DNA of 25,000 bases from Tubiluchus corallicola (GCA_030141605.1 JAQGDQ010001717.1:1-25000), one strand, 5' to 3'; shown: positions 1 through 10,415, numbered from the stretch's first letter. A program made the numbers and translations. The notes: generated by a model from the sequence alone, not told the origin.

Positions 1-54
1 TAGCAATACGTAACTGAACGAAGTAATAACAGGCGAAAGTATTACGTATTGCTA
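1..54. repeat. Short inverted repeat (hairpin) at the window edge
   Basis: TAGCAATACGTAA at 1-13 is the exact reverse complement of 42-54, giving 13-bp arms around a 28-bp loop. The arms may extend left of the window. The right arm abuts the truncated 3' end of an antisense LINE fragment, so this may be the end of another element or a rearrangement junction. Confidence 0.7.
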
Positions 55-236
55 ATAAAAGACAGACAATCAGTGTTAGTTCACATAAAAACATACACTA
101 AATCTGGGCAAACGCGTTTGGTGCAAGCTAAACTATAAGTGCAACTAGAAATTCAAAAATAGAAGATGAACTACAAACACCCAATGCACTATGATAAAAC
201 TCCCACACCTTATTTTCTCTTTCTTTCTACACGCGC
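53..236 (-). mobile_element. LINE 3'-end fragment, left arm of a 2-kb inverted pair
   Basis: Read on the minus strand this is the 3' untranslated part of a LINE also seen at 1861-2044 and, more divergently, at 6835-6970. It contains the shared core TTGCACC..ACGCGTTTGCCC followed by the GAACTAACACTGATTGTCTG segment. Against the 1861-2044 copy only a few bases differ over about 150 bp, so the inverted duplication is recent. The fragment lacks the terminal ATGGCAAATAAAG-like sequence and stops at the hairpin at the window edge. No coding sequence is present. Confidence 0.75.
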
Positions 237-237
237 T

Positions 238-315
238 CACGCTGTACACACGCACACATACACACACACCGCCACGTTTGCCACACACACACACACACGC
301 ACACACACACACTTG
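238..315. repeat. CA-rich microsatellite
   Basis: Imperfect (CA)n with GC and AT interruptions. It sits just inside the left LINE arm and mirrors the TG tract just inside the right arm, so it is probably part of the same inverted duplication. Confidence 0.85.
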
Positions 316-895
316 TTCTACACTTGTTTCTTTCCTGCACTTGTTTCTTTCCTACACTTGTTTCTTTCCTACACTTGTTTCTTTCCTGCACTTGTTTCTT
401 TCCTACACTTGTTTCCTTCCTACACTTGTTTCCTTCCTGCACTTGTTTCTTTCCTACACTTGTTTCTTTCCTGCACTTGTTTCTTTCCTGCACTTGTTTC
501 TTTCCTACACTTGTTTCCTTCCTACACTTGTTTCTTTCCTGCACTTGTTTCTTTCCTACACTTGTTTCTTTCCTGCACTTGTTTCTTTCCTACACTTGTT
601 TCTTTCCTACACTTGTTTCTTTCCTACACTTGTTTCTTTCCTGCACTTGTTTCCTTCCTACACTTGTTTCCTTCCTACACTTGTTTCCTTCCTACACTTG
701 TTTCTTTCCTGCACTTGTTTCTTTCCTACACTTGTTTCTGTCCTTCACTTGTTTCTTTCCTACACTTGTTTCCTTTCTGCACTTGTTTCTTTCCTACACT
801 TGTTTCTTTCCTACACTTGTTTCTTTCCTACACTTGTTTCTTTCCTACACTTGTTTCTTTCCTGCACTTGTTTCTTTCCTACACTTGTTTCTTTC
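316..895. repeat. 17-bp minisatellite, about 34 copies
   Basis: The tandem unit is CACTTGTTTCTTTCCTA, with frequent variants CCTGC and TTCC. As 17 is not a multiple of 3 and the unit has no stop codon in any forward frame, all three plus frames stay open and give Leu/Phe/Cys/Ser-rich 17-residue periodic peptides. These are repeat artefacts; there is no start context, no composition change at frame ends and no flanking coding signal. Confidence 0.95.
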
Positions 896-1362
896 ATTAA
901 ACATTTGCCTAAAGATGTCTGCCTTCTTTTTTAACATGTCGTCTTATTTAACTAAGGTTATTTTGCCTCAGTTTTCCCTGTGCAACGTAAAATGTTTGTC
1001 ATGATGCACGACTGTAATTTACACGGCAGACAGATAATTTTATTACCATTTCACTTCACTTGCATGTGATTTTGCGTTTGAGTTGCCACAATGTTTTCTA
1101 GTTTGTGACGGCCATTACAGTAAGATTGCACACTGACAATTTGTAAGTTGTAATTTTGCTCAAGATGATTTCCCATGTTGGTCATACATGTTGCACGAGG
1201 AAAAATAATGTTCTTGTGCTGTTTGGCAGTTGTTAATGAAAAATTAATGTAGTGAGATGTTCTTTCAATATTTAAGACTACTCCTTGAAAGCAGTCTTGT
1301 CTGCTCAGTTAGGAAAAAACATGTTGGCTTCTATGAAATTAAAGCCAGCAACACACTGTAGT
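896..1362. other. Spacer without recognisable gene
   Basis: AT-rich DNA between the minisatellite and the TG tract. I see no reading frame of note and no repeat shared with the rest of the window. It lies at the centre of the inverted LINE pair. Confidence 0.5.
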
Positions 1363-1860
<498 letters not shown>

Positions 1861-2105
1861 GGTGTGTAGAAAGAAAGAGAAAAAATAAGGTGTGGGAGTT
1901 TTATCATAGTGCATTGGGTGTTTGTAGTTCATCTTCTATTTTTGAATTTCTAGTTGCACTTATAGTTTAGCTTGCACCAGACGCGTTTGCCCAGAACAGT
2001 GTATGTTTTTATGTGAACTAACACTGATTGTCTGTCTTTTATTACGATGGTCAATGCTTTTAAAATGGCAAAGTAAAGGTTACACTACTATTACTACTCT
2101 AGCGT
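1861..2105 (+). mobile_element. LINE 3' end, right arm of the inverted pair
   Basis: A 3' untranslated LINE end. Part of it (1861-2044) is the inverted partner of 53-236. It keeps the core TTGCACCAGACGCGTTTG..CAGAACAGTG (1972-2000) and reaches the family terminus AAATGGCAAAGTAAAGG near 2068, followed by a short degraded TTACTACTATTACTACT tail. The tail is the same CTA/ATT type that is long in the relative at 6970-7200. No coding part remains. Confidence 0.75.
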
Positions 2106-2121
2106 GACAAAATTGTTCATA

Positions 2122-2457
2122 AGCAAAACCGGATCCAATCTTAATCTGTAGGTCAAGACAATCTACTCTTTAAAATATTGAAAGATGACATAGTAATTTT
2201 TCAAAGATGGCTTACGTGAAAGAATTATTACCACACAAACAAAATTTCACGTTCACGCCACTAGTTCTACGCTGTTACGTGCATTTCGCCATTCGTTAGT
2301 TAGACGGGCACTAGCACCTGCATTTCGAAAACGCGTTGCACAAAGAAACAAACATGTTAGCCAGCAATTTCGCAATGCTCTGATAGATACGGACGGGTTC
2401 CTGTTAGAAGAACGGGGAAGTATAAATGTAAAGGTAAACATACTAATTATTATGTAA
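2122..2457 (+). repeat. First copy of a ~345-bp tandem duplication, with a small open frame
   Basis: The stretch from GCAAAACC at 2123 is repeated from 2468 (period about 345 bp) with high identity, for example through CTTACGTGAAAGAATT and the following 60 bp. A plus frame is open from just after a TAA at 2194 to the stop at 2455-2457, without a good start codon; it includes HSLVRRALAPAFRKRVAQ. The matching frame is open in the second copy if the later LINE insertion is ignored. A 6-bp difference between copies keeps the frame, which hints at coding but does not prove it. I do not recognise the peptide. An antisense frame (2253-2441) overlaps it. Confidence 0.4.
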
Positions 2458-2637
2458 TTTATTTAGAGCAAAACCCAGACCAAACCTTAAACTGTAGGTC
2501 AAAACAATCTACTCTTTAAAATATTGAAAGGAAATATACCATCTCTTCAAAAATGACTTACGTGAAAGAATTGTTACCACACAAACAAAATTTCACGTTC
2601 ACGCCACTAGTTCTTCGCTGTTCTTTCGCCACTCGCT

Positions 2638-3246
<609 letters not shown>

Positions 3247-3302
3247 CTCGCTAGTTAGACAGGCACCAGCGCCTGCCTTTCGGAAAGTTGTCGCACAAAA
3301 AA

Positions 3303-4020
3303 CAGTTGCTGTACCTCTCCGTTCAGATGTTTTAGTTTGCGACGGATAAACACAGCGGTAAATTTGAAATTTGAATTTTTATCTTAAAACTTGCCTAGTT
3401 TTAGTACACTAAATATCTTACAGTGGCGCTGTACTTCAATTTTCGCAGTCGCAAACACGTGCAACACGCTCGCAGAATATTTTTGCTATAGAAAAATATG
3501 TTCGTTTGTGACGTCATCGATAGCTGGACTCGCCCGCCGTTAATTAAGCTTTTAATTTGTGATTCAATTATCAGAAACACTTCTGCAGTATTAATCGTGT
3601 TAAAATGTATAATTTTTATCGTATTTGAAAATGGAGTAGTGTGCGAAAGATCGCCCTGTCTTCCTCTAACGTCATGTTTACGAGTTCGAAAGCGCTACTT
3701 TACGGCAAACTGCTACACTTCACTACTGTAGTTCGTCAATTTACTGCTGTCTAATGTCTCTAAGGATCCACAACAAATCATTAATAGTGACATGTATTTA
3801 CGCACGGCCCACAGCATACTTAGAGATATTACACGCTGTTAATTATTTATGGGAATTGTTTAACAAGGTCGAAATGCAGGAACTTGACAGCCGCGTGTCA
3901 CGTGTTATAAAGAGGTTTTGTTCGCGTGTAAACATGGTAATTATTCATCATTGATCAAAACGTGCTCTAGTTTATCCTGTAAAATAAGGCAGTACATATA
4001 AACGTATGCATTGCTAAACT
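3303..4020. other. Stretch with unassigned small open frames
   Basis: Two plus frames are present, 3498-3731 (77 codons, starting MFVCDVIDSWTRPP) and 3754-3954 (66 codons, starting MSLRIHNKSL). Neither resembles a family I recognise, and both are of a length expected by chance in AT-rich DNA. No repeat in this stretch is shared with the rest of the window. Confidence 0.35.
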
Positions 4021-4339
4021 ATGACCTTTGACCTTTTCTCTAAAGGCTATAAAGATAATAACGGTCATCCAGTATTGCCGAATTGTAACTGTGGATTTCG
4101 ATTTGAGTCTGTTGAACACTTTTTTGTTGCACTGCCCATTGTATCAACAAACTAGGGTTGTTATGTTTGATAAATTAAATGAAATACTTCTGCCTGAAAA
4201 CCTTAATATAGCTGCCTTAGGAACTAATGATCTGTTGACGTTGTTATTATTCGGAAAAGATGAATTTAACTATGTTGCTAACTGTAAAATATTCCAATGT
4301 ATACATGACTTTATATTACGTACTAAACGCTCCCAGTAG
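4021..4339 (+). pseudogene. LINE ORF2 C-terminal remnant with one frameshift
   Basis: From ATG at 4021 the frame reads a Cys-rich motif, CNCGFRF..ESVEHFF, typical of the C-terminal zinc-knuckle-like segment of LINE ORF2 proteins. The expected continuation, LLHCPLYQQTR, lies one frame over. The switch falls in a run of six T at 4120-4125, where a one-base expansion explains the break. The second frame then runs to a TAG at 4337-4339 and ends with ..ILRTKRSQ. An in-frame TAA at 4015 lies just upstream, so the copy is truncated or diverged there. The role in the intact element would be nucleic-acid binding by the retrotransposon protein. Confidence 0.65.
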
Positions 4340-4410
4340 TTTCTATCTGATACGAAATGCATCAGTCTTAAATATTCGTACATTAATATTTTCTAACCGT
4401 CATTTTCTAC

Positions 4411-5002
4411 TAATGTCTAATGTAATCTTGTAGTAAAACTTGTCAGCTTGTGTAGTTATAGTCTATTCTTACTGTAAATGTTGCTAATGTCTAATGTAAT
4501 CTTGTAGTAAAACTTGTCAGGTTGTGTAGTTATAGTCTATTCTTGCTCTAAATGTTGCTAATGTCTAATGTAATCTTGTAGTAAAACTTGTCAGGTTGTG
4601 TAGTTATAGTCAATTCTTACCGTAAATGTTACTAATGTCTAATGTAATCTTGTAGTAAAACTTGTCAGTTTGTGTAGTTATAGTCAATTCTTACTGTAAA
4701 TGTTACTAATGTCTAATGTAATCTTGTAGTAAAACTTGTCAGGTTGTGTAGTTATAGTCTATTCTTACTGTAAATGTTACTAATGTCTAATGTAATCTTG
4801 TAGTAAACCTTGTCAGCTTGTGTAGTTATAGTCAATTCTTACTGTAAATGTTACTAATGTCTAATGTAATCTTGTAGTAAAACTTGTCAGCTTGTGCAGT
4901 TATAGTCTATTCTTACTGTAAATGTTACTAATGTCTAATGTAATCTTGTAGTAAAACTTGTCAGCTTGTGCAGGTATAGTCTATTCTTGCTGTAAATGTT
5001 TT
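4411..5002 (+). repeat. 74-bp tandem repeat, 8 copies, in the LINE 3' UTR
   Basis: TAATGTCTAATGTAATCTTG recurs at 4411, 4485, 4559, 4633, 4707, 4781, 4855 and 4929, exactly 74 bp apart each time. Units differ by a few substitutions only. The array starts about 70 bp after the stop codon of the LINE remnant and is most simply its amplified 3' UTR. No frame is conserved, since 74 is not a multiple of 3 and the unit carries TAA and TAG. Confidence 0.95.
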
Positions 5003-5287
5003 TGTAAATAGTGTGTAAAGTCTGTTGTGGTGAGGATCCTAAATCATGTTGTTCAAACTGTCTGCTCCAATCCTACATAAATTATGTTTAAAGTAAACTA
5101 ACGTATGCATTCGTCAGGCTTTGATACATATCCCCCCCCCGTCCCCCTAGGTCAATGATCAAAGATAAATGCAGTAATTAGTATATAGAGCCTGTGATGC
5201 TTCCATTGCACTCTGGCGTTAATTTCCAATCTTGTCAACCAACCAGGATTCGTAGTACAGTTCTTCAACCAGTGGTGACACACGTTA
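5003..5287. other. Non-coding stretch
   Basis: This probably starts with the end of the LINE 3' UTR. It contains a C10 run near 5131. A minus frame (5152-5343) has no recognisable features. Confidence 0.4.
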
Positions 5288-5328
5288 GTTAAAAGTACCA
5301 ATCCAATCATTGGATTGGTAGTTAAAAG
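5288..5328. repeat. 25-bp palindrome flanked by 8-bp direct repeats
   Basis: 5296-5320 is a perfect hairpin with 11-bp arms (TACCAATCCAA) and a TCA loop. GTTAAAAG lies directly on both sides (5288-5295 and 5321-5328). An 8-bp duplication around an inverted repeat is what a hAT-type insertion leaves, so this may be a minimal remnant or a footprint; coincidence is possible. Confidence 0.7.
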
Positions 5329-5436
5329 AAGTTGTGCTAGCAAAGGTGAACGTGTGCCAAGGTTCTATGACTAATCCACGTATGGAGAGCATGAGCATTC
5401 TATTGTAACAAAATTATCTTCCCGAGAATATTTTTG

Positions 5437-5442
<6 letters not shown>

Positions 5443-5527
<85 letters not shown>

Positions 5528-5564
5528 TCCCTCCCTCCCTCTCCCTCTCCCTCTCCCTCTCTGA
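5443..5564. repeat. CT microsatellite
   Basis: Pure (CT)n runs to about 5522, then CCCTCT and CCCT variants to 5564. It is a homopurine-homopyrimidine tract. Confidence 0.95.
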
Positions 5565-6205
5565 CCTGTAACTTTTCGTTAATCCACTTTCAAGATAATT
5601 TCATCGAAATCACTCGAGAATCCAGGGTAACGTTGATTCTAGTAACTACGCTATTTCCAACCGGGTACAATATTTTTATAGCTAATGAAATAACAATATT
5701 GTCAGGAATATAATAATATTCGCATATTTGCCGTAAAAGCAAATTTCATTCTCACATGTAATAAACGTACCGTATAAAGTAATGCAAGATGCTCATATTT
5801 GCCTCGTCCGATACTTTGCCATTTAGAAAACTGCATCATAAATGTGAGTTATTGTGAATCGTTTTCTCAATTTCATCGTTTTAACGCCAATCTCTCATGC
5901 AAAATTAAACAGCACCTCTGCGCGTCTGTTGCAAATTTGCAAAAATTGAAACGTAAATTTTCGTATCCGGTTGTTCGCCCTAAAATTTGCAATCACGCAG
6001 CCTGTAAGTTTTAGAACGTCCAGCAGGCAGTTTTAGATCACTTCCCATCACTACAAACTTGTACAGAGCTCACGCTCACTCGCATTCGCATGTTTAGTTT
6101 AATCTAAAGCCAAACTCGAGGGAGAAAGATTGAAATTTGCCTTATTCTGAATACCACTATTTTCCATTATTTCTTAGGCGTCAACTACATGCTTTTCAGT
6201 TGCCT
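5565..6205. other. Stretch without recognisable gene
   Basis: AT-rich. A plus frame at 5799-6014 (71 codons) contains Asn/Cys-rich sequence of no recognised family and no splice or promoter context. I see no repeats shared with other parts of the window. Confidence 0.4.
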
Positions 6206-6217
6206 GGTGACGTCACC
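6206..6217. promoter_or_regulatory. CRE-like palindrome
   Basis: GGTGACGTCACC is a perfect 12-bp palindrome containing TGACGTCA, the consensus for CREB/ATF-type bZIP factors. A related TGACGTCA lies near 21317. No adjacent gene is visible, so function is speculative. Confidence 0.3.
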
Positions 6218-6624
6218 TAGTTACTGTAGACAACTATGTATTCTTCCGCCCTACGATATAATGATTTAGGTCCGTTGCAAAGAAAAAATGTTTCCCAGAA
6301 ATTTTTTTCAATAAAATAACTTTGCAGAAAAAATAGCTTCCCAAAAAAATTGCAGAGAAATTTTTCTCAAAAAAAAACCTTTTCCCCAGACAAAATTTTT
6401 CTTAGAAAACTCGTGTCCATGTGTTAATGGCCTAATTTACAGTGAAGTCAAGTACGCAGCACTTGTGTATCTATGTGCAAATTAACATAGTTCGCTACCT
6501 AAGCCTTCTCGCGTTATAAATTTACTTTCTTACTTTAACGAGATTGCCGCATTTTTGATCACGTGATTCATTTTCAATCAATACAATACACGTATCAATC
6601 AATCAACACACATAATCAATCAAT
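6218..6624. other. A/T-rich degenerate stretch
   Basis: This contains short runs such as GCAGAAAAAATAG and GCAGAGAAATTTTTC that look like a decayed simple repeat (about 6285-6410), then AATCAATCAATCA motifs just before the LINE remnant. No gene is evident. Confidence 0.4.
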
Positions 6625-6820
6625 ATGGAAAGAATTCCATTACTAAACAAGCAATACAACTTTGGAATTCATTACCGACATCACTATAACACAGCAGCTC
6701 TTTATCAATATTCAAGTCTAAATTAAAAAAAAACATTTAATGACTCGTTTTGAATATCCGACATACGAACACGATGATACTCACTCAAATCATAATTTCA
6801 TTTTTCCTAGACCTTACTAA
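6625..6820 (+). pseudogene. LINE ORF2 C-terminus, frameshifted
   Basis: One frame reads ITKQAIQLWNSLPTSL, a stop, then SSLSIFKSKLKK. This is the WNSLP..FKxxLK signature that ends many LINE ORF2 proteins. After the A9 run near 6725-6733 the frame changes to TRFEYPTYEHDD..NFIFPRPY with TAA at 6818-6820. That end matches NRFENPTYVNDN..NFIYPRPF of the copy at 7533-7685, so both come from one family. At least one stop codon and one frameshift make it inactive. Confidence 0.75.
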
Positions 6821-6979
6821 ACTAGTTTATAATTTATTTTTGAATTTCCAGTTGCACTTATAGTTTAGCTTGCACCAGACGCATTTGCCCAGAACAGTGT
6901 ATGTTTTTATATGAACTAACACTGATTGTCTGTCTTTTATTATGATGGTCAATGTTTTTAAAATGGCAAATAAAGTTTT

Positions 6980-7004
6980 TACTACTACTACTACTACTAC
7001 TACA

Positions 7005-7072
<68 letters not shown>

Positions 7073-7200
7073 GACTACTGCTACTACTACTACCACTACT
7101 ACCACTACAACTACTACTACCACTAGTACTACTGCTACTGCTACTACTATTACCACTAGTACTACTGCTACTGCTACTGCTACTGCTACTGCTGCGTAGT
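6980..7200. repeat. Trinucleotide (CTA/CTG) repeat, LINE tail
   Basis: About 70 triplets, mostly CTA at first and increasingly CTG, CCA and GTA toward the end. The triplet phase is kept almost throughout. Confidence 0.95.
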
Positions 7201-7532
7201 AGTAGTATGACAAACTATAAAATTTTCATCATACTGTTGTATTACGTAATGTCTAACTGCGCATAAAAAAGATTTTCTGTCATATCACGGTTCAGGGAAA
7301 TGGCAATTCCGGGAAAAACATTTTCTGAGAAGTAGGCTGTTCTGGCAAAAAGCTTGTGAAATTTTTTACTGCCAAAAATTACTCTAACAAAAATCTCTAC
7401 AGAGAAATGAGTCGCTCCAAAAATCATATAACTTGCGCGTTGCAGTTTCAATCCTCCAAGCTGCTTTGTTTAATGCTACATACATGTATAATATATAAAT
7501 ATCTTTGGTTTGTACATTTAATGGTTTCATAA
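7201..7532. other. Stretch without recognisable gene
   Basis: Minus frames at 7242-7451 and 7448-7657 are short and unrecognised; the second is the antisense of the LINE remnant. The bases just before 7533 are probably decayed LINE coding sequence. Confidence 0.4.
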
Positions 7533-7685
7533 AATACCCTGCCATTAAATTTAAAACAAATCAAGTCTTTAGACGAATTCAAATCAGAATTAAAAATGCA
7601 TGCATTAAATCGTTTTGAAAACCCAACATACGTAAACGATAATATATATTCATCCACAAATTTTATTTACCCACGTCCATTTTAA
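7533..7685 (+). pseudogene. LINE ORF2 C-terminus fragment
   Basis: The frame is open for 50 codons to TAA at 7683-7685. It reads NTLPLNLKQIKSLDEFKSEL, then a family-specific end NRFENPTYVNDN..NFIYPRPF. The Trp codon expected before NTLP is replaced by TAA, so the upstream part is dead. The intact protein would supply reverse transcriptase and endonuclease for the element; only the extreme C-terminus remains here. Confidence 0.75.
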
Positions 7686-7930
7686 ATTGTATGTATATAT
7701 TGTATGTAGTCTATTATAATTTCCGTGTAACATTATAATGTATATTTTGTTTTAAATTTTTGGTACACTAGTTTTTAGTTTGCACTGGACGCATTTGCCT
7801 TTAACAGTTGTGTGAATTTTATTCTCATGCTGCGATGTTCTTTTATGCTTTTATAGTTATGAATATCGATTTTTATGGCAAATAAAGATTATTATATATA
7901 TATATATATATATATAATTATATATATATA
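7533..7930 (+). mobile_element. LINE 3' end with (TA)n tail
   Basis: A coding remnant is followed by about 190 bp of 3' UTR with the core TGCACTGGACGCATTTGCC..TTAACAGT (7781-7809), then TATGGCAAATAAAGATTAT (about 7875-7893) and (TA)n to 7930. The family terminus is the same as at 6960-6975 but the simple-repeat tail differs. Confidence 0.85.
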
Positions 7931-8479
7931 ACTCAGCATTTGATTAAACTTACCATGAAGGATTTGTGAAGAGTTTTTCTGTATGCGCTTCTGATAGATT
8001 TATAACTTCTGCAGCCACCAAACTCTAAATATAACAACGATGAACACAATTCTGTACGGGAAAACCCTTATCAAACATCTTCCAGAGAAAGATCCCGTTT
8101 GTCGCTTTTTCCCAGTGCAGCTGCTAAAACCAGTCACTCTTCCCCAATGTATTAGACCCCCCTCCCCCAATTAACTTAACAAGCAATAAACGGAGGGTTT
8201 TAGTATTAATTAGCACTAACTTTAATCACTTTTACCATGCGCTTAACTGTTATGGAGCTTTTAGAAAAAGTTGTGGCTATATGCCTGGCTAATTGCCTAC
8301 ACTTCTTACCAAACGTCTTTTTGTCATAATGGTGTCACAATGATGTTGACAACAACTTCAAGACGAAGCTTCCCTGGCGCCTTTAAAACTTGTTTAAGAA
8401 GAGTGTTAAGAAATCTATTCTGTTGGCGAAATTGCGTTGCTAACGACATTTTCTTGACTTTCTTCAACTAAGTGGGCAT
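7931..8479. other. Stretch without recognisable gene
   Basis: The plus frame at 8271-8471 (66 codons) is unrecognised. A C-rich run lies at 8157-8169. No repeats are shared with other parts of the window. Confidence 0.4.
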
Positions 8480-8517
8480 TGTTACGGAGGCACCTGTGTC
8501 GGGTCAGGTGTAGGGCC

Positions 8518-9473
8518 CAGGGGCGGAACTAGATGTGGCAAGCAGGGGTCGCAAAAATTTTCTGGGGGGGGGCGAGGTATCCGAAGTCATTAAGCCAATT
8601 CTTAACCCCTTTTATACTGCATGCAGGCCTCTCAGTTAACCTAACGTCAAAATTTATCATACACAAATTTTAAGAAAATAATACGCAGGAAATATTATAT
8701 TATTGTGTTAAGTTTAATTTTTATGTTATTTACAAAAATTATTTACTAAATTGTTATTTACAAAAATTTATCATACACAAATTTTAAGAAAATAATATGC
8801 AGGAAATATTACATTATTATGTCAAGTTTAAGTATGTGTCATAATTTTAACGTCGCAGGTCTTTTGCTAAAAACGCAGCGAAAACTAGCAGAGATTCTAC
8901 TAGCAGGAGAAAAATGATGATATGTGCTCAAAATCACGCCCTTTTATGCAGCAAACTCGTGGGAAAGAGTCACTAAGGAGTAGCAAAGAGTCGGCAATGT
9001 CCAATCACGAGGTGGCTGAGCTGTGGCTCATCAATTTGTATCTCCCAAACCGACTCTCTGGTACTAGGCTAGCTCAACATGACTTCAATGTTTGCATTGT
9101 TTTTGCTCTATTATTTCACTTATTCTCTATTATAACACACTGCTGAATGAAGCTCGAGTGCTAACTGAGCCGTTTTGTTAACTAACAGTCTTTTGTGCAA
9201 AGACGCTAATGCTACTCAACGAGCTGCTTTGTTAACTGTTCCTGCCTGCCTCCTGAATAGATTACATGCAAACAAATTAACTACATCCTGAATTTCAGGT
9301 AAACACATCTGGTCAGGCACGTATTAACAGTCAGAATAATTTAACTCGGTGACAAACTTTAATGATAAAAAATATTACTGGGCTACTGCAAAAAAATTGT
9401 TTGTCCGATTTGGCAGGGGGCGCAAATTTTGACAGGGGGGCGCGCGCCCCCTCCCCCCCTAGTTCCGCCCCTG
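8518..9473. mobile_element. Non-autonomous hAT-type DNA transposon
   Basis: CAGGGGCGGAACTAG (8518-8532) and its exact reverse complement (9459-9473) form 15-bp terminal inverted repeats. GTAGGGCC flanks both ends (8510-8517 and 9474-9481), an 8-bp TSD as expected for hAT elements. The uninterrupted target exists elsewhere in the window (around 18942-18960), confirming the boundaries. At 956 bp with no transposase frame it must have been moved in trans. GC-rich ends (G8 near 8563-8570 and GGGGGGCGCGCGCCCC near the right end) flank an AT-rich interior. Confidence 0.93.
8651..8830. repeat. 114-bp tandem duplication inside the hAT element
   Basis: AATTTATCATACACAAATTTTAAGAAAATAATAYGCAGGAAATATTA occurs at 8651 and again at 8765 with few changes. 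It is another internal amplification of a mobile element. Confidence 0.85.
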
Positions 9474-9525
9474 GTAGGGCCCTCTACACGCCCTGCTTCC
9501 ACGTCAGCAGCGACTCACCCCTTAC

Positions 9526-10415
9526 ATTAAATCTGTGTAAAATTACCTGCACAGCACGCTTGCAAAAATTGAAATGTGCTTATGTTTCTCAGAAAACTGC
9601 TCTCCGTATCGGTAGCAGTTGTGTTTTTTATAAAGGTTTTGGGAAAAAATATGGTTTTCTAAAGGAAATTATGTAATCAAATGTTAGTCTGCGCTTGTGT
9701 TTTTGAGGAAGATCATTTATTCCACAGCAACATGTAAACATCCATACAAATTGTTATTACATTATAAAATAAACTAAACGAGTTACAGTGAGGAGGAGGA
9801 AGGAGCATTGAGCTTTCGAGTCCTCCGCCAGATAAGTGGAACAATTGACAATTAACATTACATAGTATTTTCATTAGATACATTAGAACAAAATAAGTTT
9901 TGTTAGTAACTTACGATCAGGATGAGTAAAACAGCGAGTTGATTTTTCCGTTGTAGTAAGTAATTCTTTGATGCTTTTTTAAATTGATAAAGATTAAGAG
10001 TTTTCATTTCACGCGAAATTGATGACCATATTTTAATAACATTATATTTTGATGACTGTTTCATTATATTTGTTTTTGGAAGAGGGAGTACTGAGTTTCT
10101 GACCGAATATCTTGTGTAATGATCATGTTGATTTGAAACTGGACTAAAGTATGACTGAAAAGCTGGTGGAAGTAGTGAATTATGATACTGATACATGAAA
10201 TGAAGACAATACATGTTATATATTTCTTTCACTTTAAGAGTTTTAACAGACAAGTAAATTATATTTGTGGGATGGTCATATCTTACATGATATATTAGTT
10301 TGAGAATTTTGTTCTGGGTAATTTGTAAAGCTTCCAGATTACTTTTATATACATCACTCCAAGACACGACGCCATATATTAGCAAAATATTATTATAAAA
10401 TCAATATTATTATAA
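9526..10415 (-). mobile_element. LINE 3' part, copy A of a large inverted duplication
   Basis: On the minus strand this holds the C-terminal coding part (below), then a 3' UTR with one copy of the 108-bp unit that is fourfold in the partner, then GGAATAAATGATCTTCCTC and flanking sequence to 9526. The partner is 18989-20206 on the plus strand. Both copies share the same 5' boundary (AATATTATTATAA then the LTR-like sequence), so they were duplicated together. Confidence 0.8.
9903..10385 (-). pseudogene. LINE reverse transcriptase protein, C-terminal 145+ residues
   Basis: The open frame has no ATG of its own (it begins LLIYGVVSWSDVYKSN just after the truncation point). It contains the LIYGVVSW..LEALQITQNKILKLIY segment that follows the reverse transcriptase domain in CR1/Jockey-group LINEs, then YTRYSVRN, the KIWSSIP-like position (here KIWSSIS) and LNLYQFKKASKNYLL at the end. 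The copy at 19019-19465 is about 92% identical in protein. In this copy the frame passes the partner's stop and ends SY at a downstream stop. The endonuclease and catalytic RT motifs are absent, so it is inactive. Clade assignment is my inference from motif style. Confidence 0.8.

Larger units (their letters stand above)
6625..7200 (+). mobile_element. LINE 3' end with (CTA)n-type tail
   Basis: The order is a coding C-terminus (6625-6820), a 3' UTR, the conserved core TTGCACCAGACGCATTTG..AGAACAGTG (6870-6899), the terminus AAAATGGCAAATAAAG (6960-6975), then TTTTTACTACTACT. The tail, 6980-7200, is CTA/CTG/CCA-type triplets. The 3' UTR from 6835 on matches the pair at 53-236 and 1861-2100. The long poly-Thr, poly-Leu and poly-Val frames belong to the tail. 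Confidence 0.85.
8480..9525 (+). mobile_element. Truncated LTR-like fragment interrupted by a hAT element
   Basis: 8480-8517 (TGTTACGGAGGCACCTGTGT..) and 9482-9525 (CTCTACACGCCCTGCTTCCA..) are contiguous in the intact version at 18930-18988 (read on the minus strand). The gap is the hAT element. The match ends at ACTCACCCCTT (9525), so only about the first 85 bp of the LTR-like unit are present. Confidence 0.7.

Noticed and set aside
166-1004. Three overlapping long plus-strand frames rich in Leu, Phe, Cys and Ser
   Set aside because: They are the three readings of the 17-bp stop-free minisatellite; no reading is preferred and there is no coding context.
6827-7266. Poly-Val, poly-Thr and poly-Leu frames
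   Set aside because: They come from the CTA-type tail of the LINE at 6625-7200; the amino acid depends only on frame.
9362-9676. 104-codon plus frame starting MIKNITGLLQ
   Set aside because: It crosses the hAT right terminus, the LTR-like fragment and the LINE flank, so it is a chance fusion of repeats.
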